Source: CAYFVR01 sp046541515 (GTDB lineage: Bacteria > Desulfobacterota > Desulfobacteria > Desulfobacterales > Desulfococcaceae). Taken from it: DNA of 15,694 bases. Below are positions 6,719 to 12,725 of this stretch, piece after piece. Numbering within the stretch: position 1 is the stretch's first letter; the number at the start of each line of letters is the position of its first letter. The notes below the pieces were generated by a model. The model ran no database searches and was not told where the DNA came from. It saw nothing but the letters and a program-made list of their open reading frames with translations. The stretch lies in NCBI GenBank assembly GCA_046541515.1, contig JBKHDD010000114.1, positions 1 through 15,694 on the forward strand. The letters are read 5' to 3'. The translations under genes and the position numbers were made by a program.

Positions 6719-7276
6719 ATGTGGACATCGTTGCACCAACGGCGGGGCGTTCAACTGGCGCTGGGATTCGGGATGGGCATTGTGTTCGGATTCCTGTTGC
6801 AAAAGGGACAGGTCACCCGCTACGAAAAGATCGTCGGCCAACTGTTGCTGCGGGATTTCACCGTGCTGAAAGTGATGATGAGCGCCGCGGTGACGGGAAT
6901 GATCGGCGTCCACGCGCTTCGCCGGGCGGGGAAGGTCCAACTGCACCCCAAGCCGGGAACGGTGGGCGGCACGGTGATCGGCGGGCTGATTTTCGGCTGC
7001 GGCATGGCCTTGCTGGGCTACTGCCCCGGAACGGCCGCCGGCGCCATCGGCCAGGGGTCCCTGGACGCGCTCCTGGGCGGGTTCCCCGGCATGTTGGCCG
7101 GGGCCATGATCTACGCCGCCATCTACCCGCGTCTCTCCCAAACGATTTTGAACAAGGGAGACTTCGGCGACGTTACCGTTCCCCAAGCCCTTGGGATTCC
7201 GGAATCCACTGCCGTTCTGGGCGTGTGGGCCGCGGTGGTCACCGGCTTTCTGGCGCTGGAACTGTTGGGGATGTGA
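6719..7276 (+). CDS. YeeE/YedE family sulfur-transport protein, second half-size subunit
   Basis: 185 aa. The start ATG has AAAGGAGG five bases upstream. Hydrophobic segments lie at about 11-28, 48-66, 83-112, 115-137 and 164-183. The signature FGCGMALLGYCPGTAAGAIG (92-111) contains Cys94 and Cys102, matching the second conserved Cys region of YeeE/YedE proteins. Together with the preceding gene it rebuilds the two pseudo-repeats of one TsuA-like carrier, so the two probably work as a heterodimer moving thiosulfate or another reduced sulfur species. Placement after a persulfide dioxygenase suggests supply of its substrate or disposal of its product; the direction cannot be told from sequence. 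A hairpin TCTCGTTT/AAACGAGA (7283-7311) follows the stop codon. Confidence 0.92.
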   Translation: MWTSLHQRRGVQLALGFGMGIVFGFLLQKGQVTRYEKIVGQLLLRDFTVLKVMMSAAVTGMIGVHALRRAGKVQLHPKPGTVGGTVIGGLIFGCGMALLGYCPGTAAGAIGQGSLDALLGGFPGMLAGAMIYAAIYPRLSQTILNKGDFGDVTVPQALGIPESTAVLGVWAAVVTGFLALELLGM

Positions 7277-7310
7277 GCGCAATCTCGTTTCATCGGGGCT
7301 GCCAAACGAG

Positions 7311-7377
7311 AAGGAGGCGAACTTCCCTCCTCCGTCCTCGCACAACACCGTATGCGCGGTTGCGCATATGGCGGCTC
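7311..7377 (-). mobile_element. Possible group II intron 3'-end relic (domain V/VI-like)
   Basis: Read on the minus strand, the segment starts GAGCCGCCATATGCGC, loops through AACC and returns GCGCATACGGTGTTG (7377-7343). It continues TGCGAGGACGG and ends in a second hairpin AGGAGG-GAAGTTCG-CCTCCT (7331-7312) followed by TCTCGTTT. The AGCCG...TACGGT hairpin, the GYGAGGRCGG linker and the second hairpin are arranged as in domains V and VI of bacterial group II introns, recalled from general knowledge. It deviates in having an AACC loop instead of GNRA, an A-C mismatch and no clear bulged A. No reverse transcriptase is present. It lies downstream, in minus-strand sense, of a terminator, the favoured insertion site of class C introns. 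Confidence 0.35.
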
Positions 7378-7551
7378 CTGGATGGGTTCCCAGCGAAGGC
7401 AATATAATCGAGCAGCGCCGCAAGACCCGAGTTTGCCAAAGAGTTTCTTTGGAAACGCCTGATTCATGTGAGACGCTCCCGAATTCCACCAGGCAGTCGG
7501 ACCAGAATAGGACTTGCGCCTCCAAGGGATCGCCCATGCCGGGCGGAGAAC

Positions 7552-7594
7552 GCAAAACGCCCCCAAACCAAACCGGTTCGGGGGCGCTTTTTTC
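7552..7594. terminator. Bidirectional intrinsic terminator between convergent genes
   Basis: CGCCCCC (7558-7564) pairs with GGGGGCG (7580-7586), and AACC with GGTT extends the stem beyond one mismatch. It is followed by CTTTTTT on the plus strand and, on the minus strand, by GTTTTGC. It serves the PEP-CTERM gene (48 bp past its stop) and probably also the plus-strand sulfur operon. Confidence 0.88.
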
Positions 7595-7640
7595 GGATCG
7601 CCGATTTCACCGGAAGGCGAACCGGCAAAGAATTCGCGGA

Positions 7641-8408
7641 TCAGTTTTTGCGCCGCAACTTCCGCCCGACGCCCGCCATGCCCAGCAGACCGAAGGCCAG
7701 CAGCACCATGCTGCCCGGCTCGGGGGTGGGAACCGCGCCAACGCCAGGGACGTTGATCATGAAATCCTGATACTGGTCGTTGAGGGAGGCGGCATACAGG
7801 CCGTCCAGACCGGTGGGATCGAAGTAGTTTCGCAGATTGTCCAGATACATGCCGGCCAGCTCTCCGGTTTCGGCCCGGTACCAGCCGTTCCGCCGGGAAT
7901 TATCGGTCCAGAAAAACTCTCCGCCGGACAGATCGTAATCGCGGGTCGGATTGTAATCTTTGACGACTTCCCAGATGGCCAGCTGAAGGGCGCCGATCCG
8001 GTAGTCGGCGTAAGCTTCGTCGGTGTACATGTCGGCGTATTCGATCAGCCAGGCCGACTCCAGGCCGCCCTGAACCAGGCTCGGCGCCACCAGCTCCACG
8101 TCATAATTGATGTTTTTACCCGTGCCGGCGCCCTGATCCGGCTCGATGCAGAAGGCGGTGAACCAGTCGGCGTCGCCGTTCTCGTCCAGCAGCAGCGCGT
8201 CGTTCTCGTCGATCACGGAAACCGAGAAGGCGCCGGCGATTCCTCCGGTCATGGTGTTTCCGCTGCTGGTCACCTTGACCCCCAACCCTTTGTCTTTCTG
8301 ATTGAACTCCACGGTTTGCAACGCGTAAGCGCCGGCGGCCGCGGGCGCCATCGCCACGGCCGCACATAACACCATTGCCAGCTTGCCCAAGAATCGATAA
8401 GATTTCAT
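7641..8408 (-). CDS. PEP-CTERM sorting domain protein with a possible thioester-type Cys/Gln pair
   Basis: 255 aa. A signal peptide (MKSYRFLGKLAMVLCAAVAM, cleavage near AGAYA) leads to a secreted body. The C-terminus has the full PEP-CTERM signal: TPEPGS (228-233), a hydrophobic helix MVLLAFGLLGMAGVG and a basic end RKLRRKN. Such proteins are exported and processed by an exosortase (EpsH) and linked to exopolysaccharide or floc formation; the exosortase is not in this window. The body contains WFTAFCIEP (Cys87) and ALQLAIWEV (Gln142). This FC[IV][DE]...QxAIW layout resembles surface proteins with an internal Cys-Gln thioester; that is inference. The ATG has GGAGG six bases upstream. Two sigma-54-type elements lie upstream. 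The gene is monocistronic: a terminator follows and a divergent gene lies behind it. Confidence 0.93.
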   Translation of the reverse strand: MKSYRFLGKLAMVLCAAVAMAPAAAGAYALQTVEFNQKDKGLGVKVTSSGNTMTGGIAGAFSVSVIDENDALLLDENGDADWFTAFCIEPDQGAGTGKNINYDVELVAPSLVQGGLESAWLIEYADMYTDEAYADYRIGALQLAIWEVVKDYNPTRDYDLSGGEFFWTDNSRRNGWYRAETGELAGMYLDNLRNYFDPTGLDGLYAASLNDQYQDFMINVPGVGAVPTPEPGSMVLLAFGLLGMAGVGRKLRRKN

Positions 8409-8454
8409 TGCTTTCCTCCAAGTTAAAGGATTGTTTAAGTCAACCGCCTCTTAA

Positions 8455-8469
8455 GCGATCGGAAGGCCA
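8455..8469 (-). promoter_or_regulatory. Sigma-54-type promoter element, gene-proximal copy
   Basis: Minus-strand TGGCCTTCCGATCGC has TGGC at -24 and TCGC at -12 with the correct 15-base span. One mismatch in the -12 box (TCGC for TTGC) probably weakens it. Transcription would start near 8443, giving a leader of about 35 bases. Confidence 0.5.
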
Positions 8470-8485
8470 ACCAATGAACTCTTAA

Positions 8486-8500
8486 GCAATCGGAAGGCCA
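8486..8500 (-). promoter_or_regulatory. Sigma-54 (RpoN) promoter element, gene-distal copy
   Basis: Minus-strand TGGCCTTCCGATTGC, followed by TTA, matches the TGGC-N7-TTGC core of sigma-54 promoters with correct spacing. Transcription would start near 8474, 66 bases before the PEP-CTERM start codon. RpoN together with PrsK/PrsR is known to drive PEP-CTERM genes in floc-forming bacteria, so the assignment fits the gene it serves. Confidence 0.68.
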
Positions 8501-8514
8501 ATCAATGAAAAAAG

Positions 8515-8526
8515 ATCAACCCATTG
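8515..8526 (+). promoter_or_regulatory. Possible IHF binding site
   Basis: ATCAACCCATTG fits the core of the IHF consensus WATCAANNNNTTR apart from the first base (G at 8514). It lies about 15 bp upstream of the distal -24 element, where IHF commonly bends DNA for sigma-54 activators. The motif is short and could be chance. Confidence 0.3.
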
Positions 8527-8624
8527 GAATTAAAGATCAAAATCAAAATGAAATGCCGAGGAGGCCGGCGTGGACCAGACAATAAAAGTTATAAATTTTG
8601 GCGCGTCGATCTCTTAAGCCACTG

Positions 8625-8670
8625 AAAAAAAATACGATTTTTTGAAAAAGTAACCAAAAAGCCAAAAAAA
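8625..8670. promoter_or_regulatory. Spaced A/T-tracts, probably intrinsically curved DNA
   Basis: A- or T-tracts of 5-8 bases lie at 8625-8632, 8638-8643, 8645-8649, 8656-8660 and 8664-8670, most of them roughly 9-12 bp apart centre to centre. They sit about 120-170 bp upstream of the -24/-12 elements, where an enhancer-bound activator would act. Confidence 0.35.
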
Positions 8671-8889
8671 TAACCTTTATTATCGAAATTTAACCAAATT
8701 ATTGATTTTAATTCAAAAAATTGATTTTCGACAAGCGACCGATCGGCGATTTCTGAACCAAATTCCGTTTGGGACGGGAGCGGGGAACCGCCCCCGCTTG
8801 CCATTTGGCCGATTTTCGCGATAGATTGCGGCTGTTTCACTTGGCCCACGACAATCAACGCCAACCCGCCCCCAGCCGGAGAATCCGCC

Positions 8890-9603
8890 ATGCGCCTTTC
8901 CCTCCTTTTTCCCGCGATCCTTTTGACCGGTTTGATCGGTATCGCGCTCCCGCCCGCCGTCGCCGCCCAAACCCCCGTGCCCTGCGATTCCGTCAACGAC
9001 CCCTTCCATCGGCTTCATCCGGACAGGTGGGACGAAGTGTTGCTCCTGTCTCCTCTGCCCGGCAGCGTGCGGGCGGAAAACGGACGGCTTTTGCTGGAAA
9101 CCACCGACCATGATCCCCACGAAATCCAGGTCTACTCCCTGTTTACGCTTTCCGGCGATTTCGACATTCAGGTGGACTACAATGTGCCGGCGGAAAACCC
9201 AAGCCTGACGCCTTGCCGATTCAACGGCGGCCTGGTGGTGCAGACCGTGGACGACCGGCTCGGCTACAAGGCGTACGTTTCCTCCAAGCCCGACCGCCGT
9301 CTGCTGTTCCGGGGCCGGCTGGACCGGTTCGGGGAGGACAACCTCGAAAAATATCAGATTCGTCCCGCCCCGGATACCGGCGTTCTCCGCCTGACGCGCC
9401 GCGACGGAAGAATCGTGTTTCGCGCCTGGGTCGACGGAGAATGGGACGTCGTCTATCCTTTTCGGGAACGCTGCCGCGAAGAACTGCGAGTCCGATTCAA
9501 ACTGCAAACCGGCGGGAAAACAGAGACGCCCCAGGCGTGTCCCGTTACCCTTGCCTTGGACAACTTCAAGGTAAACCACTGCGGAAAGCTGGTGATGAAA
9601 TAA
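8890..9603 (+). CDS. Secreted protein of unknown function, probable beta-sandwich
   Basis: 237 aa. A signal peptide (MRLSLLFPAILLTGLIGIAL, cleavage after AVAA near residue 26) precedes a mature domain rich in alternating beta-strand patterns such as FDIQVDYNV, GGLVVQTVDD, GRIVFRAWVDGEWDVV and VTLALDNFKV. The layout (FDPFHR...RWDEV at the start, AENGRLLLET, FTLSGDFDIQV, LDNFKV at the end) recalls concanavalin-A-like/DUF1583-type sandwiches in secreted proteins that bind polysaccharide. I cannot name the family. The mature part has five cysteines (32, 109, 195, 217, 231), so disulfides are possible. GGAG lies eight bases before the ATG. It is divergent from the PEP-CTERM gene and may share its regulatory region; a role in the matrix is only inferred. 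A strong terminator follows. Confidence 0.85.
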   Translation: MRLSLLFPAILLTGLIGIALPPAVAAQTPVPCDSVNDPFHRLHPDRWDEVLLLSPLPGSVRAENGRLLLETTDHDPHEIQVYSLFTLSGDFDIQVDYNVPAENPSLTPCRFNGGLVVQTVDDRLGYKAYVSSKPDRRLLFRGRLDRFGEDNLEKYQIRPAPDTGVLRLTRRDGRIVFRAWVDGEWDVVYPFRERCREELRVRFKLQTGGKTETPQACPVTLALDNFKVNHCGKLVMK

Positions 9604-9680
9604 TTCCGCGAGAGCGTCGGAAACCCTTCGTCCGCCTGTTCTTACCTCCGAGGACGAGGGTTCCGCCGTTCAGCGCTTTG

Positions 9681-9743
9681 CCCCGCAAAAAAGCCGGGCA
9701 TTTCCGCGAAACGCGGAAATGCCCGGCTTTTGATTTTGCGGGG
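9681..9743. terminator. Large nested hairpin, bidirectional terminator
   Basis: An inner perfect 20-bp stem, AAAAGCCGGGCATTTCCGCG (9689-9708), loop AAA, and its complement (9712-9731), is flanked by an outer complementary pair CCCCGCAA (9681-9688) and TTGCGGGG (9736-9743). The stem itself ends in T4 on either strand. It lies between the convergent secreted-protein gene and the PerR-like gene (24 bp past the latter's stop) and can stop transcription from both sides. Confidence 0.93.
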
Positions 9744-9767
9744 AAACGCCGTCCCGCCCTTTTCGAT

Positions 9768-10244
9768 TCAGCCGTGAGATTCCGAGGAATCCCCAGGGTC
9801 GGCGAAACCGGCCTTTTCGCCCAGAGAGGTCCGATCCACCGCATGCTCCATGCAACGCGGACAAAGCCCCAAAAACTCCAGGCTGTGGCCGGTCACCTGG
9901 TAATCGGTGGCCTCGCTGAGGGCGTTTTCGACGCTGCTCATGACGCCCATGGGCGCGTTGTCCACACGGTCGCAGTTGATGCAGCGGATGTGGTAATGCT
10001 TCTGGATGATCGGGTCGAACCGCATGAGGGTGCCGCCCAGCTCCAGCTTCTGAATCTCGCCCAAGTCGGAGAGCACCTCCAGATTGCGATAGACGGTGCC
10101 CAGACCGATCCGGGGCAGCCGCTTCCGAACCACGTCGTACACCTCTTCCGCGCTGGGATGGTTGTCCATCCGCCGGATTTCTTCCAAAATCACCCGGCGT
10201 TGGCGGGTCATTCGCAGGTTCTGTTCCTTGGCCGGCCTGGTCAT
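9768..10244 (-). CDS. Fur family transcriptional regulator, PerR-like
   Basis: 158 aa. The N-terminal winged helix spans about residues 10-70, with the family segment HPSAEEVYDVVRKRLPRIGL followed by GTVYRNLEVLSDLGEI. The C-terminal dimerisation and metal domain has His83-Tyr-His85 and two Cys pairs, Cys88-x2-Cys91 and Cys128-x2-Cys131, forming the structural zinc site. Asp76 in RFDP, with His29, His83, His85 and Asp95 (or Asn96), could form the regulatory metal site; an Asp here is typical of peroxide-sensing PerR rather than iron-sensing Fur, but one-residue offsets leave this open. The ATG (complement of 10242-10244) has GGAG five bases upstream. A much longer open frame upstream lies over citrate synthase and is an artefact. 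It follows citrate synthase by 25 bp on the same strand, so the two are probably co-transcribed. PerR-type regulators repress peroxide-defence genes. Confidence 0.92.
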   Translation of the reverse strand: MTRPAKEQNLRMTRQRRVILEEIRRMDNHPSAEEVYDVVRKRLPRIGLGTVYRNLEVLSDLGEIQKLELGGTLMRFDPIIQKHYHIRCINCDRVDNAPMGVMSSVENALSEATDYQVTGHSLEFLGLCPRCMEHAVDRTSLGEKAGFADPGDSSESHG

Positions 10245-10269
10245 CGCCTCTCCGAAATCCGAACGAAAA

Positions 10270-11454
10270 CTATCGATTGTCGATGGTATCGAGGGTGCAT
10301 TCATCGGGTCCGCAGTAGTCCCCGACGTATTCGGATTCGGGCCGATACAGCATGGGCTTGGGCGCGGCCTCGGCGAACTGTTCTTCCAGGACGTGGGCCA
10401 CCCACCCCGCGATACGGGAGATGGCGAACACCGGCGTAAACAGGTCCATGGGAATGCCCATGGCGTAGTAGAGAGACGCGCTGTAGAAATCAACGTTGGC
10501 GTAAATGTCGATCCCCTTGCGGTCTTTGAAGGCCGCTTTGGCCTTTTTCTCCAATGCCGCCGAAATCTCGTACCAACGCGTGTCGCCGATGCGCTCGCCC
10601 ATCCGCTTGGACATGGGCGCCAGAATCAAGGCCCGGGGGTCGTCCACCTTGTAGACGGCGTGGCCGAGGCCCATGATTTTGCCGCCGGCGTCCAGGATGC
10701 CGGCCACGTATTGGTCGATGGCGTCCACCTCGCCGATTTCCTTCAGCATCTGCATGACCCGGGTATTGGCCCCGCCGTGCAGCGCCCCGGACAGCGATCC
10801 CACCGCGCCGGCCACGGCGGCGTAAATATGCGCCTTGGTGGACGCCACTTCCCGGGCGGCGAAGGTGGATGCGTTGAAGGAATGTTCGGCGTGGAGCACC
10901 AGGGCGGTGTCCATGAAATTGGCCAGCTCGCCGTCGGGCGTTTCTCCGAAAAGCATGTAGAGAAAATTGGCGGCCTGATCCAGATCGGCTTTCGGCGCCA
11001 GCGGCTCCTTTCCGTTTCGAATGCGCTCCCACGCCGCCACCAGGGTGGGAAACCGGGCGATCAGCCGAACGGCCATGCGGAGGGCGACCTCCCGGGAACC
11101 CTCGATCCGGGTGTCGGCGTCGTGGGCGGCCAGCATGGGCACCGCCGCCTGGAGCACGTCCATGGGCAGGGCGTCGGCCGGAAAGGTTTTCAGCGCCTCC
11201 AGGACCGCCGGGGGCGCGGCGCGTTCCGCGGCCAGATTCTTTTTGAAGCTTTCCAGTTCGCCGGCGTCGGGCATTTTTTCTTGCAGCAGCAGGAATGCCA
11301 CCTCTTCAAACGTCGCGCCTTCCGCCAAGTCCTTTACCAGGTAGCCCCGGTAGATAAGCTTTCCCTCCGTGCCCCGAACATCGCTGATTTTGGTGCTGGC
11401 GATGGTGACGCCCCGCAGCCCCGTGTTGAGAATCGGTTTGCATTCCTCGTTCAT
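10270..11454 (-). CDS. gltA: Citrate synthase
   Basis: 394 aa, the short bacterial type (about 370-400 residues). It condenses oxaloacetate with acetyl-CoA to citrate in the cytoplasm. Active-site features are HAEHSFNASTFAAR (His188 region), GALHGGANTRVM (His226), GLGHAVYKVDDPRA (His265) and NVDFYSASLYYAMGIP (Asp322), the His/His/Asp catalytic set. The C-terminal YRPESEYVG segment is typical of the family. The ATG at 11454 has GAGG eight bases upstream; a GTG seven codons earlier has a poorer site. The close relation between short citrate synthases and 2-methylcitrate synthases means a propionyl-CoA substrate is not excluded, but no methylcitrate genes are nearby. It lies between a small Cys-rich protein gene (84 bp upstream) and the PerR-like gene (25 bp downstream), an unusual setting that hints at control by redox state. 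Confidence 0.96.
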   Translation of the reverse strand: MNEECKPILNTGLRGVTIASTKISDVRGTEGKLIYRGYLVKDLAEGATFEEVAFLLLQEKMPDAGELESFKKNLAAERAAPPAVLEALKTFPADALPMDVLQAAVPMLAAHDADTRIEGSREVALRMAVRLIARFPTLVAAWERIRNGKEPLAPKADLDQAANFLYMLFGETPDGELANFMDTALVLHAEHSFNASTFAAREVASTKAHIYAAVAGAVGSLSGALHGGANTRVMQMLKEIGEVDAIDQYVAGILDAGGKIMGLGHAVYKVDDPRALILAPMSKRMGERIGDTRWYEISAALEKKAKAAFKDRKGIDIYANVDFYSASLYYAMGIPMDLFTPVFAISRIAGWVAHVLEEQFAEAAPKPMLYRPESEYVGDYCGPDECTLDTIDNR

Positions 11455-11538
11455 GCGGCTAACCTCGCTTTCCACACCCGTCCGGAATCCGCAAAGCCCG
11501 GCAGTGAAGTGTCAGAATCACTCTGTTATATCGGTCGA

Positions 11539-11772
11539 TTACAGGTCCACCCACAAATCGGCCTCGTTGCCGCAATGCTGGCAAACGCCGGCGCCCCGCA
11601 CCTTTCGCGATTCCGTCCCGGCGGCGGATTCCACGGTAGCCGGCGCCTCGTCCTTCTTGGATTCGTCTTCGGGCAGCACCAGGGAACAATGTACGATCAT
11701 TTCCGACTCGTTGCCGCATTTTTCGCAGGTGCAAACCCGTTTCACGGTTTTTTCTTCCTTGCCTTCCGTCAT
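11539..11772 (-). CDS. Small Cys-pair (zinc-ribbon-like) protein, unknown function
   Basis: 77 aa. An N-terminal CTCEKCGNESEMIVHC block (Cys14, 16, 19, 29) and a C-terminal CQHCGNEADLWVDL block (Cys64, 67) are joined by an acidic, low-complexity linker (PEDESKKDEAPATVESAAGT). The two CxxCGNE half-sites could form one zinc ribbon folding the ends together. CxxC pairs ending in GNE are typical of small rubredoxin/zinc-ribbon proteins, but I recognise no named family. The ATG (complement of 11770-11772) is preceded by AAAGGAG seven bases away. It lies 84 bp before citrate synthase on the same strand and could be the first gene of that operon. A metal- or redox-linked partner role is speculative. 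Confidence 0.85.
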   Translation of the reverse strand: MTEGKEEKTVKRVCTCEKCGNESEMIVHCSLVLPEDESKKDEAPATVESAAGTESRKVRGAGVCQHCGNEADLWVDL

Positions 11773-11913
11773 GTCGCCTCTCCTTTCCGTCCGGCCTTCG
11801 TTGAATCATTGGCCGAACTTGGGTAAAAATAATTCCGAAAAATATCAAGAGCAAGTCGCGGACGCAAGCGGCCCCTTGTAAAAGGGACGTTCCCCGCAGA
11901 CGAAACCGCCCCT

Positions 11914-12609
11914 TTATTCCGCCAGAGCCGCTTCCACGGCCTTTTCCGCGTGAATTCGGGTGGTGTCCAGCAGGGCGACCGGCGTGTCCTCGGACCGGAC
12001 CAAAAGCGAAATTTCCGTGCAGCCCAGAATGACGGCCTCCGCGCCTTCATCGGCCATGGACTCGATAATCCGGTAGAAATCGGTGCGGGAATTGGGGTCC
12101 GTCCGCCCCAGACAGAGTTCCTGGAAAATCACGTCATGAACCCGCCGCCGATCTTCGGCCGGGGGGATGAGCGTTTCCAGCCCGAACCGCTCCCGCAGGC
12201 GACCCCGATAAAAATCCTGTTCCATGGTGAAGCGGGTCCCGATCAGCCCGACCCGCTCCCATCCGCGTTCCCGGATCGCCTCGCCCGCGGCGTCGGCGAT
12301 GTGCAGCAGCGGAATGGTGATGTTGCGTTCCACCTCGGCCGCCACCCGATGCATGGTGTTGGTGCAGATGAGAAGAAAATCGGCCCCGGCCATCTCCACC
12401 CGACGGGCCGCCTCGCCCAGCAGGTTCCCGGCGCCTTCCCAGTCTCCGGCCCGCTGCAAATCCTCGATTTCCTGAAAATCGACACTGTACAGAATCAGCC
12501 GCGCCGAATGCAATCCGCCCAGGCGGGCCTTGACGCCCTCGTTCACCAGCCGGTAATAGGTCTCGGTGGATTCCCAGCTCATGCCGCCCAACAGCCCGAT
12601 GGTCTTCAT
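11914..12609 (-). CDS. Aspartate/glutamate racemase family protein
   Basis: 231 aa, the usual size for the Asp/Glu racemase superfamily. The N-terminus MKTIGLLGGMSWESTETYYR is the aspartate-racemase signature. The two catalytic cysteines are Cys82 in LLICTNTMHR and Cys197 in VILGCTEISLL, both in conserved contexts. These enzymes interconvert L- and D-aspartate (or glutamate) without a cofactor; D-aspartate may go into peptidoglycan or signalling. The start at 12609 has GGAG about four bases upstream; six upstream codons in the same frame are not family-like. It is a single gene with gaps of 116 bp upstream and 141 bp downstream, so it probably has its own promoter. The exact substrate cannot be told from sequence. 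Confidence 0.94.
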   Translation of the reverse strand: MKTIGLLGGMSWESTETYYRLVNEGVKARLGGLHSARLILYSVDFQEIEDLQRAGDWEGAGNLLGEAARRVEMAGADFLLICTNTMHRVAAEVERNITIPLLHIADAAGEAIRERGWERVGLIGTRFTMEQDFYRGRLRERFGLETLIPPAEDRRRVHDVIFQELCLGRTDPNSRTDFYRIIESMADEGAEAVILGCTEISLLVRSEDTPVALLDTTRIHAEKAVEAALAE

Positions 12610-12725
12610 GCAGCTCCATTGCGCCAACCGCGCCCGTTGCAGGTTGTCGGGAACGGGGCGCCGTCTGTTCGTCGCCCGATTTCGTCCCGCCCCGAAAGGA
12701 AGCCGGGAGGTTCATCCCAAGGGGA

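Larger units (their letters stand above)
7277..7640. other. Convergent intergenic region: hairpins, intron-like relic and terminator
   Basis: 364 bp between the second YeeE/YedE gene and the end of the PEP-CTERM gene. From left to right it contains an 8-bp stem hairpin (7283-7311), a domain V/VI-like pair of hairpins read on the minus strand (7311-7377), about 170 bp with nothing recognisable, and a bidirectional terminator (7552-7594). No protein gene is supported. Confidence 0.7.
8448..8509 (-). repeat. 31-bp tandem duplication carrying the promoter elements
   Basis: Two adjacent 31-bp units (8448-8478 and 8479-8509) are identical at 29 of 31 positions. Each begins CTCTTAAGC on the plus strand, contains ATCGGAAGGCCAA and ends CAATGAA. 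The CTCTTAAGC start recurs once more at 8611-8619 without the rest. Each unit contains one -24/-12 element. Confidence 0.92.
8409..8889. other. Divergent regulatory region, A+T-rich, upstream of the PEP-CTERM gene
   Basis: 481 bp between two divergent secreted-protein genes. It holds the 31-bp tandem repeat with -24/-12 elements (8448-8509), a possible IHF site (8515-8526), spaced A/T-tracts (8625-8670) and a strongly A+T-rich block at about 8580-8720, in contrast to the GC-rich surroundings. The block 8760-8889 returns to normal composition and leads into the plus-strand gene. No ORF is supported. Confidence 0.7.

Noticed and set aside
10096..11826. 576-aa plus-strand frame across fur, citrate synthase and the Cys-pair gene
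   Set aside because: It spans three well-supported minus-strand genes and their gaps and has no recognisable domain.
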